Shown piece by piece: positions 37,505 through 47,450 of a DNA stretch of 64,000 nucleotides (its first letter is position 1; every line of letters starts with the position of its first letter). The stretch comes from Ruegeria sp. HKCCD4315 (GTDB lineage: Bacteria; Pseudomonadota; Alphaproteobacteria; Rhodobacterales; Rhodobacteraceae): positions 493,501 through 557,500 of the forward strand of contig NZ_WVRN01000001.1 of assembly GCF_013112245.1 (NCBI RefSeq), written 5' to 3'. The notes beneath the pieces were generated by a model that saw nothing but the letters and a program-made list of their open reading frames with translations, did no database searches and was not told where the DNA came from. Made by a program: the position numbers and the translations under genes.

Positions 37505-38504
37505 GGATCGGAACTCCGTTATCCGGCTTGCACTGGGTGTGACCGGTGTCTTCGCCTTGGGTCTGTTTCTGGGGTGGCCGCTTGCCGTGGTTGGGGCTGT
37601 GTTCACCGCCCTGTTCCTTCAGGCACCTGCTGCTTTACCCTTGGCGGCCTTCGCGAAACTGTTCGTCTTTTCGATTGGATTGATGTTCATTTCCTTCCTT
37701 CTGTCGTCGGTCTTTGCTCCATATCCTGTTGTGTTTCTCATTCTGGTGGCCATCGGGATTATCCTGTCCTTCATGTGGTCAGTTTCAGGAGCAGGAGTTC
37801 TGCCCGGTGTCATCGCCCTGATGGGTGCATTGATGATTCCAAATCTTGTTTTGCAATCACAGGATTTGGCGTTGGTGCTGGTGTTCTGGATACCGTTGAA
37901 CCTGCTATTTGCAGGTTTCGTATCGACCCTGATGTTTGTGTTGTTACCCGCCGAACCTCAGACTGGCGCTCAGAAGAAAGCCGCGGCGTCTTCGGACTTT
38001 GATCCCAATCGGCGGATTGTAAGAATGTCGCTTGTAACGGTGCCGTTTGCCATGGCGTTTTTTATCTCAGGCGCGTCTGCGTTGTTGGTCCTGTTCTTTG
38101 TTGCGCTTCTGAGCCAGCAACTTGCTGCAATGCCATCGATGGGCAAAACGGTTGCCAAAGCCATGCTGACAGCAAACCTTCTCGGAGCGGCAATATCCAT
38201 CATCTGCTATGAGCTAAACGTCATCGCGCCAGTCATTCTGACACCGATCCTGGTATGCCTGTTTTTCTGCCTGTCACTCGGGGCCCTTGGAAAAACTCAG
38301 ATCCCGCTGGCTGCAGCGGCAGGTTCGGCGTTAACGACGGTGCTTATCGTTTATGGCGGGTCGATTTCTCCGTTTTCGGATGAGGCGGACGTCAAAAGCA
38401 TCACGCGCGTTTTTCAAGTCGCCAGCGCCGCTTTCTTTGTCATTGCGGCATATGTCGTTGTTGATGAGTTCTGGCCGGAAAGAAAGCAACGCGCAGCTCA
38501 GTGA
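37494..38504 (+). CDS. DUF2955-family inner-membrane protein
   Basis: 336-residue polytopic protein with about ten hydrophobic segments in two bundles, separated by a cytoplasmic loop (PAEPQTGAQKKAAASSDFDPN). It matches DUF2955 proteins, which are commonly encoded with HlyD-type adaptors and recall the aromatic-acid exporter AaeB. The start lies 11 bp inside the HlyD gene. The likely role is export of small hydrophobic acids with the preceding adaptor (inference). Confidence 0.85.
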   Translation: MRTEDRNSVIRLALGVTGVFALGLFLGWPLAVVGAVFTALFLQAPAALPLAAFAKLFVFSIGLMFISFLLSSVFAPYPVVFLILVAIGIILSFMWSVSGAGVLPGVIALMGALMIPNLVLQSQDLALVLVFWIPLNLLFAGFVSTLMFVLLPAEPQTGAQKKAAASSDFDPNRRIVRMSLVTVPFAMAFFISGASALLVLFFVALLSQQLAAMPSMGKTVAKAMLTANLLGAAISIICYELNVIAPVILTPILVCLFFCLSLGALGKTQIPLAAAAGSALTTVLIVYGGSISPFSDEADVKSITRVFQVASAAFFVIAAYVVVDEFWPERKQRAAQ

Positions 38505-38512
38505 CCTTCCGA

Positions 38513-38529
38513 GGTAAACCGGGTTTACC
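38513..38529. repeat. 17-bp perfect palindrome between convergent genes
   Basis: GGTAAACC-G-GGTTTACC with 8-bp arms and a single central base, nine bases after the DUF2955 stop. The spacing is too tight for a good RNA loop unless the inner pairs open, and no T run follows, so a protein-binding site or a weak 3'-end stem are both possible. Confidence 0.5.
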
Positions 38530-38604
38530 AAAAGTCCGGCAATTGCTCAGGCGATATTCGCGCAAACGGAACGTAAGCGGATGCAGCGCGGGATCTTGCG
38601 AAGT

Positions 38605-39627
38605 TTACTTTGACTTCTGTTCCAGTCGGTACTGCGTCGGCGTTGTGCCGGTTTGCCCGCGGAAAAACCGGGTGAAATGGGACTTGTCCGAATAGCCGAG
38701 CGTTAGTCCAATCTCGGCAATTGTCATCGCACTCTTTTTCAGATGTTCTTTGGCGACATCAACGCGCAGCCGCTTGATCTCGCGGGGCAGCGTTGTGCCT
38801 TGCTGCTGAAGCGCTCGGGAAAATCGTTCTGGTGGTATACCCAGCAACCCGGCCACCACTTCTGGCCCTAAATCGGTTTCATCCAACTTGTCGCGCAAGA
38901 CAGATCGCAATGCAGCGACCACGGTCACTTCTTCCTTTTCCCGAACTGAGGCGACAGGCGCAGCCGATGCATTTGAAACGTGGTTCAGGAACAGCCATTC
39001 CACGGGAAAGCTGATTTGCATCCCGGGATCGGTTCCAAGGCCGACCTCGATCCCTTTGTAGTCGAGTGGCAGGCCATTGATGTATCTGCTTTCCCAACGC
39101 ACTTGCGCGGGGTCCCAGGAACTTCCGACAACGGTTTGCAACAGACGCACGTATATTGCGGCCCCAAAACCTGTGACCTGAATAGGTTGAACCGTTGGTT
39201 CCTGTTGTCTCTCGATCCGATAAATCGCTTTGTCGGCTTCTATGACGAGACTGTGCCGCACAGAGTTGGATTCCTGCGGAACAAGCCCAACAAAACGCGC
39301 AAAAAATTCGAAAAGCGTTGTTGTCGATTGCAAGGCATCAGCGAACGGAGGCCATCCTTGCAGATCGAATGTTTCCCCTACATTCAGTCCAAGAAATCGA
39401 TCGCCCGACAGTTCAGAGAAGGCATTCAACAGACCATAGACCAACTCTGAGTGGACATAGACAGAAGGGTCGGACAACAGTTCAGCTTTCAATCCGACCT
39501 GATCCAAAGCTGGTTGTGGATTGATCCCTCGGGTGGTGAGAAACTGCAAAAACGGGGCCGCTAAAGCAAGGCGGATAAAGCCTTCGCTGTGTTCTTGAGA
39601 GGTTGAGTTGAACGGCAAGCTTGTCAC
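38605..39627 (-). CDS. AraC-family transcriptional regulator
   Basis: 340-residue regulator with an N-terminal arabinose-binding-type (AraC_binding_2-like) sensor domain and a C-terminal double helix-turn-helix (VAKEHLKKSAMTIAEIGLTLGYSDKSHFTRFFRGQTGTTPTQYR). It is divergent from the amidohydrolase-porin-dipeptidase operon, with 133 bp between starts, and probably activates it. GTG 39627 is tentative because no strong ribosome site is visible. Its 3' end converges with the DUF2955 gene. Confidence 0.9.
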   Translation of the reverse strand: MTSLPFNSTSQEHSEGFIRLALAAPFLQFLTTRGINPQPALDQVGLKAELLSDPSVYVHSELVYGLLNAFSELSGDRFLGLNVGETFDLQGWPPFADALQSTTTLFEFFARFVGLVPQESNSVRHSLVIEADKAIYRIERQQEPTVQPIQVTGFGAAIYVRLLQTVVGSSWDPAQVRWESRYINGLPLDYKGIEVGLGTDPGMQISFPVEWLFLNHVSNASAAPVASVREKEEVTVVAALRSVLRDKLDETDLGPEVVAGLLGIPPERFSRALQQQGTTLPREIKRLRVDVAKEHLKKSAMTIAEIGLTLGYSDKSHFTRFFRGQTGTTPTQYRLEQKSK

Positions 39628-39657
39628 CTTTGGTTGGACCAGCAGTTTTACTCGGTG

Positions 39658-39723
39658 GCCACTTTAGCCTTCATATTCGAACATCTTAATGCAAAAGTGG
39701 CAACCGACCTAAAAGTTTCCACT
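39658..39723. promoter_or_regulatory. Candidate AraC-regulator sites in divergent promoter
   Basis: GCCACTTT (39658-39665) and AAAGTGGC (39694-39701) form an inverted repeat, and TTTCCACT (39716-39723) is a third related half-site. TATAAA occurs shortly after (about 39731). All lie in the intergenic region shared by the AraC-type gene and the amidohydrolase operon. Binding is inferred from position only. Confidence 0.4.
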
Positions 39724-39760
39724 CTACAGTTATAAAAACATGAATATGAGGAGGGACCTT

Positions 39761-41158
39761 ATGTCTGGCTCACGAATGTCCTTTTACGCGTCAGTGACTG
39801 CAGTAGCGGTTTTGACTTTTCCTATGTTTGCGTCGGCTCAGGATCAGGACGAGCCGCAAACGTTGTTCACCAACGTCCATGTCTTTGATGGCGTAAATGA
39901 GCAGCGTATCGAAAATGCGAGTGTTCTTGTTGAAGGCAATCTGATCAAGGCGGTTTCCGTCGACGCGATCGATGCACCCAACGCAACTGTCATTGACGGT
40001 GGTGGGCGAACGCTGACGCCCGGCTTCATTGAACTTCACGCTCACCTTATGCTGATGGGTCCGACGCTGCCGGCGATGGAGGCCAACACGACATGGGAGG
40101 ACTTTGCCATTCACGGTGCACGGATGGCCGAGATGTATTTGATGCAGGGTTTCACCACAGTCAGGGATGCGGGTGGCGCCAATGGCGGGCTGCGAAGGGC
40201 CATTGATGCAGGGCAAATCGACGGCCCCCGGTACTATCCTTCCGGGGCATTTATTGGAACACGGGGTGGTCATGCAGACTTCGCAAATTTCACTGCTCCA
40301 CCGGGCGCTGAAACGAACATGAGCCGTCTGAACCTGGCGCAAGAGATCAGCGGTGTCGATGACGTCTATAAGTTTGCGCGCAACAACTTTCGCATGGGCG
40401 CCACGCAGTTGAAATTCATGCAATCCGGCGGCGTGGTTTCTGCCTTTGATCCATGGCAATTGCTGGCTGGATCGCCAGAGGAAATCAAAGCAGCCGTGCA
40501 AGTCGCAAATGAATATGGCAGCTACGTCATGGCGCATTCTTACCGAAAAGAAGCAATCTTGAATGCGCTGGATGCAGGTGTGATGTCGATCGAACATGGG
40601 TTCTCGTTCGATTGTGAAATCGCTGAGGTCATGAACGAAAAGGGGGCATACATCACGACCAACCTAACGGCCTTTGATCCCGGTTTGCTTGATATTCCTG
40701 CGGTGGCAAACGTCCCGTCGAGCCTTGCCAAGGCAAAATCTGCCTCGGCCACGTTTGCGGGCTATATCGACAACATGAAGGAATGCCCGGTGAAGCGAGG
40801 GTTCCAGACAGACTGTGTAGGGTCGGTGGAGGCGTGCAATATCCAGATTGCCTACGAAAAACACCTGAACAATGAATTTTTCGGCCCGTTCACCTCGTTG
40901 GTGACGCTGACATCGACAGGTGGTGAGGTGGTCGCTTTGTCGGGTGACTTTATGAACCCGTATACGGCTGGAAAGCTTGGTGTGATCGAAGCTGGCGCTT
41001 ATGCCGACATCCTTTTGATTGATGGAAATCCTCTCGAAGACTTCTCTGTCGTTGGGACGGGCGATCAATGGTTCGGTGCGGACCCCAGGCCGGAAAGCCC
41101 TGAAACTATCCGCCTGATTATGAAGGATGGCGTGATATACAAAAATACGCTGGACTGA
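39761..41158 (+). CDS. Exported metal-dependent amidohydrolase
   Basis: 465-residue amidohydrolase with a signal peptide (cleavage after FASA near residue 25). The metal site is represented by PGFIELHAHL (HxH), the Lys in TQLKFMQSGG, His in MAHSY, His in SIEHGFSFD and Asp in ALSGDFM; the C-terminal GVIEAGAYADILLIDGNPL is the usual closing segment. It resembles imidazolonepropionase-like or Xaa-Pro dipeptidase-like periplasmic enzymes. ATG 39761 follows GAGGAGGG; an earlier in-frame ATG lacks a site. First gene of a four-gene operon. Confidence 0.88.
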   Translation: MSGSRMSFYASVTAVAVLTFPMFASAQDQDEPQTLFTNVHVFDGVNEQRIENASVLVEGNLIKAVSVDAIDAPNATVIDGGGRTLTPGFIELHAHLMLMGPTLPAMEANTTWEDFAIHGARMAEMYLMQGFTTVRDAGGANGGLRRAIDAGQIDGPRYYPSGAFIGTRGGHADFANFTAPPGAETNMSRLNLAQEISGVDDVYKFARNNFRMGATQLKFMQSGGVVSAFDPWQLLAGSPEEIKAAVQVANEYGSYVMAHSYRKEAILNALDAGVMSIEHGFSFDCEIAEVMNEKGAYITTNLTAFDPGLLDIPAVANVPSSLAKAKSASATFAGYIDNMKECPVKRGFQTDCVGSVEACNIQIAYEKHLNNEFFGPFTSLVTLTSTGGEVVALSGDFMNPYTAGKLGVIEAGAYADILLIDGNPLEDFSVVGTGDQWFGADPRPESPETIRLIMKDGVIYKNTLD

Positions 41159-41183
41159 TTGATACCGCAGCCGGAGGGTGTTC

Positions 41184-41948
41184 ATGCGCAATTGGTTACG
41201 ATCCATAATAGTCGCAGGGTTGGTTTGGTGTGCTCCCCCCGCGTTGGCCGCGAATGGGGTTGCGGTGGACTGGGCGGACCTTCCAGACCCATCCGCGCAA
41301 GTCTTTGAAGACCCTTATCGAGATCTCAGCCCGGAACAGTTCGACGATGTTCTGTTTGTTGTCCGACTGCGCGGCAGGATGGAGCAGGGCAATGGCAGCG
41401 AAGAAGAACGGCAGAAATGGCAAGAACTGCTGGCTGAGACTGAGGATGCTTTGGCCGCAGAGGACATTGATATCGACTGGCTGCTCGATCAGCGAGAGGT
41501 CGTGACAGAACGCCGAAGAAAAGCAGCAACGGATGGAAATCCGCAACATAACGGCCAGACCGTCACACTGGCCGGCTTTGCCATTCCAGCCCCAAGTGAT
41601 CCTGACGGGCGACCTGTGGCCTACTTGGTGCCAGAGCGTGGGATGTGCAGCCACATGCCTCCGCCTCCTCCTAACCAGATGATCCGTGTGCGGTTGAACG
41701 ACGATTGGGCACCCAGCTATTATCATGAACCGGTAAGACTGACGGGCAGGCTGACAATTGACCCGTCCGTTCAGAGCATGATGGTCGTGGATGGCCTGAT
41801 GCCCATGAGCGCGACATTCCAACTGGAAACGGACAGTGTTGAAACCCTAGAAACCGAGGCGGACAGGTTGGAGTGGAAACAGCGTGCCGCTGATCGCATC
41901 CGCGCGGCGGGTGATCGCAAGACGGGCGGGGCAAGAGCGTCCGAATGA
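41184..41948 (+). CDS. Exported DUF3299-domain protein
   Basis: 254-residue protein with a signal peptide (cleavage near ALAANG). The C-terminal half holds the DUF3299 pattern TVTLAGFAIP ... VPERGMCSHMPPPPPNQMIRVRL followed by PVRLTGRLTIDPS, a predicted OB-like lipoprotein-type domain of unknown function. The middle is acidic and helical. ATG 41184 follows GGAGGG. It ends with a 4-bp overlap onto the porin gene. Confidence 0.8.
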   Translation: MRNWLRSIIVAGLVWCAPPALAANGVAVDWADLPDPSAQVFEDPYRDLSPEQFDDVLFVVRLRGRMEQGNGSEEERQKWQELLAETEDALAAEDIDIDWLLDQREVVTERRRKAATDGNPQHNGQTVTLAGFAIPAPSDPDGRPVAYLVPERGMCSHMPPPPPNQMIRVRLNDDWAPSYYHEPVRLTGRLTIDPSVQSMMVVDGLMPMSATFQLETDSVETLETEADRLEWKQRAADRIRAAGDRKTGGARASE

Positions 41949-43123
41949 TAAAGAACCTGCTTACTGCCTTGGTAATTTCATCTGCTGGCACGGCCTCGGC
42001 CCAAGGATTGTCCGGCCCTTCTTCGGTGCAAGCCGAGCTTGAACCCGGCGACGGATTGACCGATCCGCAATACCGTTCAGATTTTCCGCGCAACGTAGCC
42101 CCGGGTTGGTTTACGTGGAAAGACCGGCTGGCCGAGGACGGGTTTCGATTCAACATTGATTACTTGGCGCTTGGCCAAACCACAAATGCTGATCTGGGCA
42201 CCGGTGAAGCGGCCGGTGGAATTGCTCGGTTCTATGGCAGTTGGCAGGCAACCGAGCGTGGTTCTGTGACATTCAAGATCGAGCAGCGACACAGTTATAC
42301 CGGCGTTGCCCCCCAATTTCTCGGGCTTGATGGTGGTGCCCTCTCTATCACGGGGACAGCGTTCAACGACAACGGTTTGTTACTTACCAACCTGTTTTGG
42401 ACCCAAAGGGCCGAGAACGGGTCGTGGACGCTGCAAGTTGGGCAGATTGATGTCACGGACTTCGTGGACATCTATGGGTTGGTCAGTCCCTACAGCGGAT
42501 TCCAGAACCTGTCCTTCAACACCAACCCGACGATCAATACACCCAATCAAGGATTGGGGATCGCGGGTGGGGTTAAGCTAAGCGAAAAACTCTACGCAGT
42601 TGCGAGCGTGTCGGACGCGAACGCAGACCCGTCTGACCCAAATTTCGATGTGTTCAGCGACGGCAATCTCTTCAAATCACTCGAACTTGGGTACACTTCC
42701 GGCTTTGATCGTATCTATTTCGACAATATCCATTTGACCCTCTGGCATGCGGATGCGGCTGATGATGGCAGCCGAGCGGAAGACTATGGCGCTGCATTTT
42801 CTGCGGCATGGTTTGTCGACAATAAGTGGATGCCGTTCTTTCGGGCAGGGGCCTCAAAAGGAACAGCAGCTCTTTACGATCGGTCGATATCTGCCGGTCT
42901 GGGATATTACGGTCGCAATACCGATTTGGCTGGTGTTGGCCTGAACTGGGCCGAAGCCAGGGGCATAGACGGGACACAGTTCACGCTTGAAGCTTTCTAC
43001 CGGTTTTCAATCTCACCGGGATTGCAGATCACACCATCGGTGCAGTTCATTTCCAACCCGCTGCTGAACCCCACTCAGGACAGCATTACGCTGTTCGGCC
43101 TAAGAACCCGGGTCGTTTTTTGA
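41945..43123 (+). CDS. OprB-like outer-membrane porin
   Basis: 392-residue exported beta-barrel protein. After the signal peptide (cleavage after ASA-QG near residue 19) come repeated amphipathic strands and turn regions ([56 protein letters not shown]), and the final residue is Phe (TRVVF), the outer-membrane insertion signal. The pattern fits carbohydrate-selective OprB-type porins. Its place between exported hydrolases suggests entry of their substrate across the outer membrane. Confidence 0.78.
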   Translation: MIKNLLTALVISSAGTASAQGLSGPSSVQAELEPGDGLTDPQYRSDFPRNVAPGWFTWKDRLAEDGFRFNIDYLALGQTTNADLGTGEAAGGIARFYGSWQATERGSVTFKIEQRHSYTGVAPQFLGLDGGALSITGTAFNDNGLLLTNLFWTQRAENGSWTLQVGQIDVTDFVDIYGLVSPYSGFQNLSFNTNPTINTPNQGLGIAGGVKLSEKLYAVASVSDANADPSDPNFDVFSDGNLFKSLELGYTSGFDRIYFDNIHLTLWHADAADDGSRAEDYGAAFSAAWFVDNKWMPFFRAGASKGTAALYDRSISAGLGYYGRNTDLAGVGLNWAEARGIDGTQFTLEAFYRFSISPGLQITPSVQFISNPLLNPTQDSITLFGLRTRVVF

Positions 43124-43170
43124 AGGGGGTTCATGCGGCGGCAAAACATATCAACTTAGGAGGCTCTGTC

Positions 43171-44412
43171 ATGAAGACCCTGTTGGCCGTAAGCGCCATA
43201 GCGATCACTTTTGGTGGCGCGTTACATGCGAGCGAGGAAAGCAAGACGTGGGAGGCGTCAGAAGAGGCGAAGCAGTTTGTGCAGGACACAATTGTCCTCG
43301 GCATGTTGGCCAGCCCCTATGGCACTGGCTGGACTGAAGACGAGCAGCTGCACACTTACTTCGCGCGTGCGCGGGAAAACGGTATCACCGGGCATGAGAT
43401 GACGCTTGCCGCTGCGGATATGTCTTTCGACACCTTTCTTGATCAACATTACCACTTCCGTGCTGCCATGGCCCAGCAACCGGAAAACTATCTCATCGTG
43501 AATGAAACCCGTGATATTGAAGCTGCCCACATACAGGGCAAGACGGCGGTGATCTGGAACAGCCAAACGGCCACGATTTTGGACGGCGACCTGAGGAAGA
43601 TGGCCGTGCTCAAGGACATAGGGATCAAAAGTATGATCCTGGCTTACAATGACATTTTCCGAACTGGTTCTGGGCAGTTGGCGGCCTATAACGGCCGCGA
43701 CATTGGTCTGACCCCCTGGGGGAAGTCGGTCATCGATGAAATGGTCAGGTTTGGCATCCTCCTGGACCTAAGCCATACGGGCTCGAAAACGGCCAATGAC
43801 GCCATGGACTACATGGATGAGAACTATCCCGGCGTGCCCTATGTTTACACGCACTCGGTTCCTGCAGGGTTGTACGCGAATGGGCCCAATGCGACGCTAA
43901 AAGGGTGTTATCGGGCCATTCCCGACGATGAGGCGCTGCGCGCGGCCAAGTCCGGTGGCTACGTTTCCCCAACGTTCACAGAATGGATGATGGACGGTGT
44001 CTGGCCCGAGGATATCTCACCTAAGCAGGCCGCTGATATGATCGACTATTATGTCCAGCTTGTGGGTGTTGACCACGTTGGAATTGCAACGGATGACATG
44101 TTCTCGCTTGAACTTGTCGTGCAATGGGCGACCGCAAACGCGAGTATGTACGACGATGGCGGCTATATGATCGATGCGTTCAACAAAGGAGCGACCGGTA
44201 ACGGCGAACTGGCCAAAATCCTTGCGGCAATTACCGATGACCTTTGGGCCCGTGGCTATTCCAACGAAGACCTTGCAAAGATATATGGCGGTAACAAGAT
44301 GCGGGTCTACGCGCAGGTATGGGAAGGCAAGCCACCCGAACAGTTTCTGAAGGAATACCCTGAGCGTCTGCTTTTGAGAAAAGAACTTCGAGATGGGTTC
44401 TATTCGCGATAG
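43171..44412 (+). CDS. Divergent exported membrane dipeptidase (M19 family)
   Basis: 413-residue peptidase-M19-like protein with a signal peptide (cleavage near LHA). Conserved family parts are [21 protein letters not shown] (two metal His) and VGIATDDM (Asp). The usual N-terminal HxD metal pair is replaced by LGMLASPYG and the bridging Glu position by Asn in VIWNSQTAT, so a standard binuclear zinc site looks incomplete. ATG 43171 follows TAGGAGGC. Last gene of the operon; the following tRNA-Val fragment marks an island edge. Confidence 0.82.
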   Translation: MKTLLAVSAIAITFGGALHASEESKTWEASEEAKQFVQDTIVLGMLASPYGTGWTEDEQLHTYFARARENGITGHEMTLAAADMSFDTFLDQHYHFRAAMAQQPENYLIVNETRDIEAAHIQGKTAVIWNSQTATILDGDLRKMAVLKDIGIKSMILAYNDIFRTGSGQLAAYNGRDIGLTPWGKSVIDEMVRFGILLDLSHTGSKTANDAMDYMDENYPGVPYVYTHSVPAGLYANGPNATLKGCYRAIPDDEALRAAKSGGYVSPTFTEWMMDGVWPEDISPKQAADMIDYYVQLVGVDHVGIATDDMFSLELVVQWATANASMYDDGGYMIDAFNKGATGNGELAKILAAITDDLWARGYSNEDLAKIYGGNKMRVYAQVWEGKPPEQFLKEYPERLLLRKELRDGFYSR

Positions 44413-44480
44413 GTTTTCAAGACATGTAACAACGGAGTTAGGCCCCGAGGGGTGTGTCTGTGTCGAAGTTTTTCTGGAAC

Positions 44481-45084
<604 letters not shown>

Positions 45085-46503
45085 ATGAGTGTGTATTTTG
45101 ATGAAATGTTCAACGGCGATGGATCGCTCAGAGGTCCATACGAAGAGATCGGCCGCTGGTTCAATGCGGAAGACGCATCACGACTGAGGGCGAAACAGCG
45201 CGAAGCCGAAGAGGTTTTCAGGCTGACGGGTATAACTTTTAACGTCTACGGCAAAGCCGAGGCCGAGGAACGCCTGATACCGTTTGATATCGTGCCACGA
45301 GTCATTTCAACGCGCGAATGGCAGCGGCTGGAACGCGGTATCGAACAGCGGGTGCGGGCAATCAACGCATTTCTACACGACATTTATCACCGTCAGGAAA
45401 TAGTCCGGGCCGGGCGTGTGCCGGCTGAGATGATTGCCGGAAATGAAGCGTTCCTGCCGCAGATGCTTGGTGTCTCACCGCCCGGTCAGGTTTATACGCA
45501 CATTGTCGGCGTCGATCTGGTGCGAACCGGCCCAGACGAGTTTTTCGTACTGGAAGACAACGCCCGAACGCCATCCGGGGTCAGCTATATGCTGGAGAAC
45601 CGGGAGACGATGCTGAAGATGTTCCCTGAGCTTTTTAGCTCGACCAATGTTCGGAATGTTTCTGACTACCCCCGCAATCTACGACGGTCGCTGGCGGCCT
45701 GTGCACCGGCTTGTGCAGACGGGGAACCCACTGTCGCGGTTTTAACCCCAGGCATCTATAATTCGGCCTATTACGAACATGCGTTTCTTGCTGATCAGAT
45801 GGCCGTGGAATTGGTTGAAGGTCACGACCTGCGGGTTGTCGACGGACGCGTCTGCATGCGCACCACCAGAGGCTATACTCCCATCGACGTGCTTTATCGC
45901 CGGGTTGATGACGACTTCCTGGATCCGCTGAATTTCAACCCTGATAGCGCATTGGGCGTGCCTGGCATTCTGGACGTTTACCGCGCAGGCGGCATCACAA
46001 TCGCCAATGCGCCCGGAACGGGTATTGCCGATGACAAGGCGATCTATTCCTACATGCCCGAGATCGTTGAGTTCTACACGGGCGAGAAGCCTCTGCTTCA
46101 GAATGTTCCTACCTGGCGGTGCAGTGACCCCGGCTCTTTGTCTTATGTACTGGACAATCTTTCCGAGCTTGTTGTGAAAGAAGTGCACGGGTCTGGCGGC
46201 TACGGGATGTTGATCGGCCCGACTGCCAGCAAGAAGGAGATTTCGGCTTTCCGCGACAAGCTCAAATCGCGGCCAGCCAACTATATTGCTCAACCGACCT
46301 TATCGCTCTCGACGGTGCCGATTTTCGCGCGTTCGGGCCTTGCCCCCAGACATGTCGATTTGCGTCCGTTCGTTTTGGTGTCACCTGAAGGGATCAATAT
46401 CACACCCGGCGGCCTGACCCGCGTAGCGCTGAAGAAAGGGTCACTGGTCGTGAACTCGAGCCAGGGTGGCGGGACCAAAGACACTTGGGTTCTGGAGGAC
46501 TGA
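45085..46503 (+). CDS. Circularly permuted ATP-grasp protein of the Anbu gene set
   Basis: About 472 residues, COG2308-like (formerly DUF404/DUF407), a circularly permuted ATP-grasp enzyme predicted to form amide or peptide bonds. Visible motifs are the FDEMFNGDGSLRGPYEEIGRWF opening region, FVLEDNARTPSGVSYMLENR (nucleotide/metal site), DVLYRRVDDDFLDP, NAPGTGIADDKAIYSYMPE and VVKEVHGSGGYGMLIG. The start may instead be ATG 45067 (six more residues); neither has a good ribosome site. It begins the four-gene operon, with spacing of two bases to the alpha-E gene. Substrate unknown. Confidence 0.88.
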   Translation: MSVYFDEMFNGDGSLRGPYEEIGRWFNAEDASRLRAKQREAEEVFRLTGITFNVYGKAEAEERLIPFDIVPRVISTREWQRLERGIEQRVRAINAFLHDIYHRQEIVRAGRVPAEMIAGNEAFLPQMLGVSPPGQVYTHIVGVDLVRTGPDEFFVLEDNARTPSGVSYMLENRETMLKMFPELFSSTNVRNVSDYPRNLRRSLAACAPACADGEPTVAVLTPGIYNSAYYEHAFLADQMAVELVEGHDLRVVDGRVCMRTTRGYTPIDVLYRRVDDDFLDPLNFNPDSALGVPGILDVYRAGGITIANAPGTGIADDKAIYSYMPEIVEFYTGEKPLLQNVPTWRCSDPGSLSYVLDNLSELVVKEVHGSGGYGMLIGPTASKKEISAFRDKLKSRPANYIAQPTLSLSTVPIFARSGLAPRHVDLRPFVLVSPEGINITPGGLTRVALKKGSLVVNSSQGGGTKDTWVLED

Positions 46504-46505
46504 CC

Positions 46506-47447
46506 ATGCTGGGAAAAACTGCTGGTGGGTTGTTCTGGATGTCCCGGTACCTGGAGCGAGCGGAAAACACGGCCAGGCTGCTGGAAACAGGTCAGAGGAT
46601 GGCGTTGACCCGTACTAAGAACTCCGCCGAAGAATGGGGCTCTGTTCTGAAGACGGCCGGGGTTCTGGACGGGTATCACGCCAAATACGATGACATCTCA
46701 AAAGAGAATGCCGTCGATTGGATGCTGCGTGACGCTGACAACCCGTCCTCGATCAAGTCGGTTATCAAGCAAGCACGAGACAACGCGCGCCTTGTTCGAA
46801 CCGCGCTGACCCACGATGTCTGGAGTGCTGTAAATGCGACTTGGATGCAGATTGATGAGGTCATGAAGCGGCGTGTGAATGAGCGGGACCTGCCAGCGAC
46901 GCTGGAGCTTATTCGGCAACAGGCGGCTTTGGTCCGTGGTGCCACATTGGGAACAATGCTGCGCAATGACATTTTCGACTTCACCCGCATTGGCACATTT
47001 GTCGAGCGGGCCGACAATACCGGGCGCATTCTGGACGTGAAATACTATGTACTTCTGCCCACAGCCTTCTCGGTCGGCTCGTCCTTGGACAACATCCAAT
47101 GGGAAAGCATCCTCCGGTCCGTCGGCGCAGGCGGGGGGTATCGAATGACCCATGGCGAAAAAACCCGACCGTCAGATATTGCCCGGTTCCTGATCCTGGA
47201 TCAGCGGATGCCGCGCAGTCTTCACTTCTGCTGCAGAAAGATTCAAGAGAACCTGTCTTACCTGAAGAAGGACTATGGTTTTGCCGGACCGTCATGCGAG
47301 GCGTCAAATGCTCTCTACGAAAAATACCTGGACCAGAAGATTTCCGATATCTTTGAATTTGGGCTCCATGAGTACATTCAGGATTTTTTGACGGATCTCG
47401 GCAACTTAAGCCGTCAAATCGAGATTGATTACCGGTTCTACGAGTAG
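46506..47447 (+). CDS. Alpha-E domain protein of the Anbu gene set
   Basis: 313-residue all-helical alpha-E superfamily (COG2307) protein. The conserved opening LGKTAGGLFWMSRYLERAENTARL and the central TLGTMLRNDIFDFTRIGTFVERADNTGRILDVKY, with paired Glu-Arg-Ala-(Glu/Asp)-Asn motifs, are diagnostic. ATG 46506 follows GGAGG inside the end of the ATP-grasp gene. Its function is unknown; it always travels with this type of ATP-grasp and may bind its substrate or cofactor. Confidence 0.9.
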   Translation: MLGKTAGGLFWMSRYLERAENTARLLETGQRMALTRTKNSAEEWGSVLKTAGVLDGYHAKYDDISKENAVDWMLRDADNPSSIKSVIKQARDNARLVRTALTHDVWSAVNATWMQIDEVMKRRVNERDLPATLELIRQQAALVRGATLGTMLRNDIFDFTRIGTFVERADNTGRILDVKYYVLLPTAFSVGSSLDNIQWESILRSVGAGGGYRMTHGEKTRPSDIARFLILDQRMPRSLHFCCRKIQENLSYLKKDYGFAGPSCEASNALYEKYLDQKISDIFEFGLHEYIQDFLTDLGNLSRQIEIDYRFYE

Positions 47448-47450
47448 CCA

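Noticed and set aside
38513..38529. Rho-independent terminator for the DUF2955 gene
   Set aside because: A perfect palindrome but with almost no loop and no T run on either strand.
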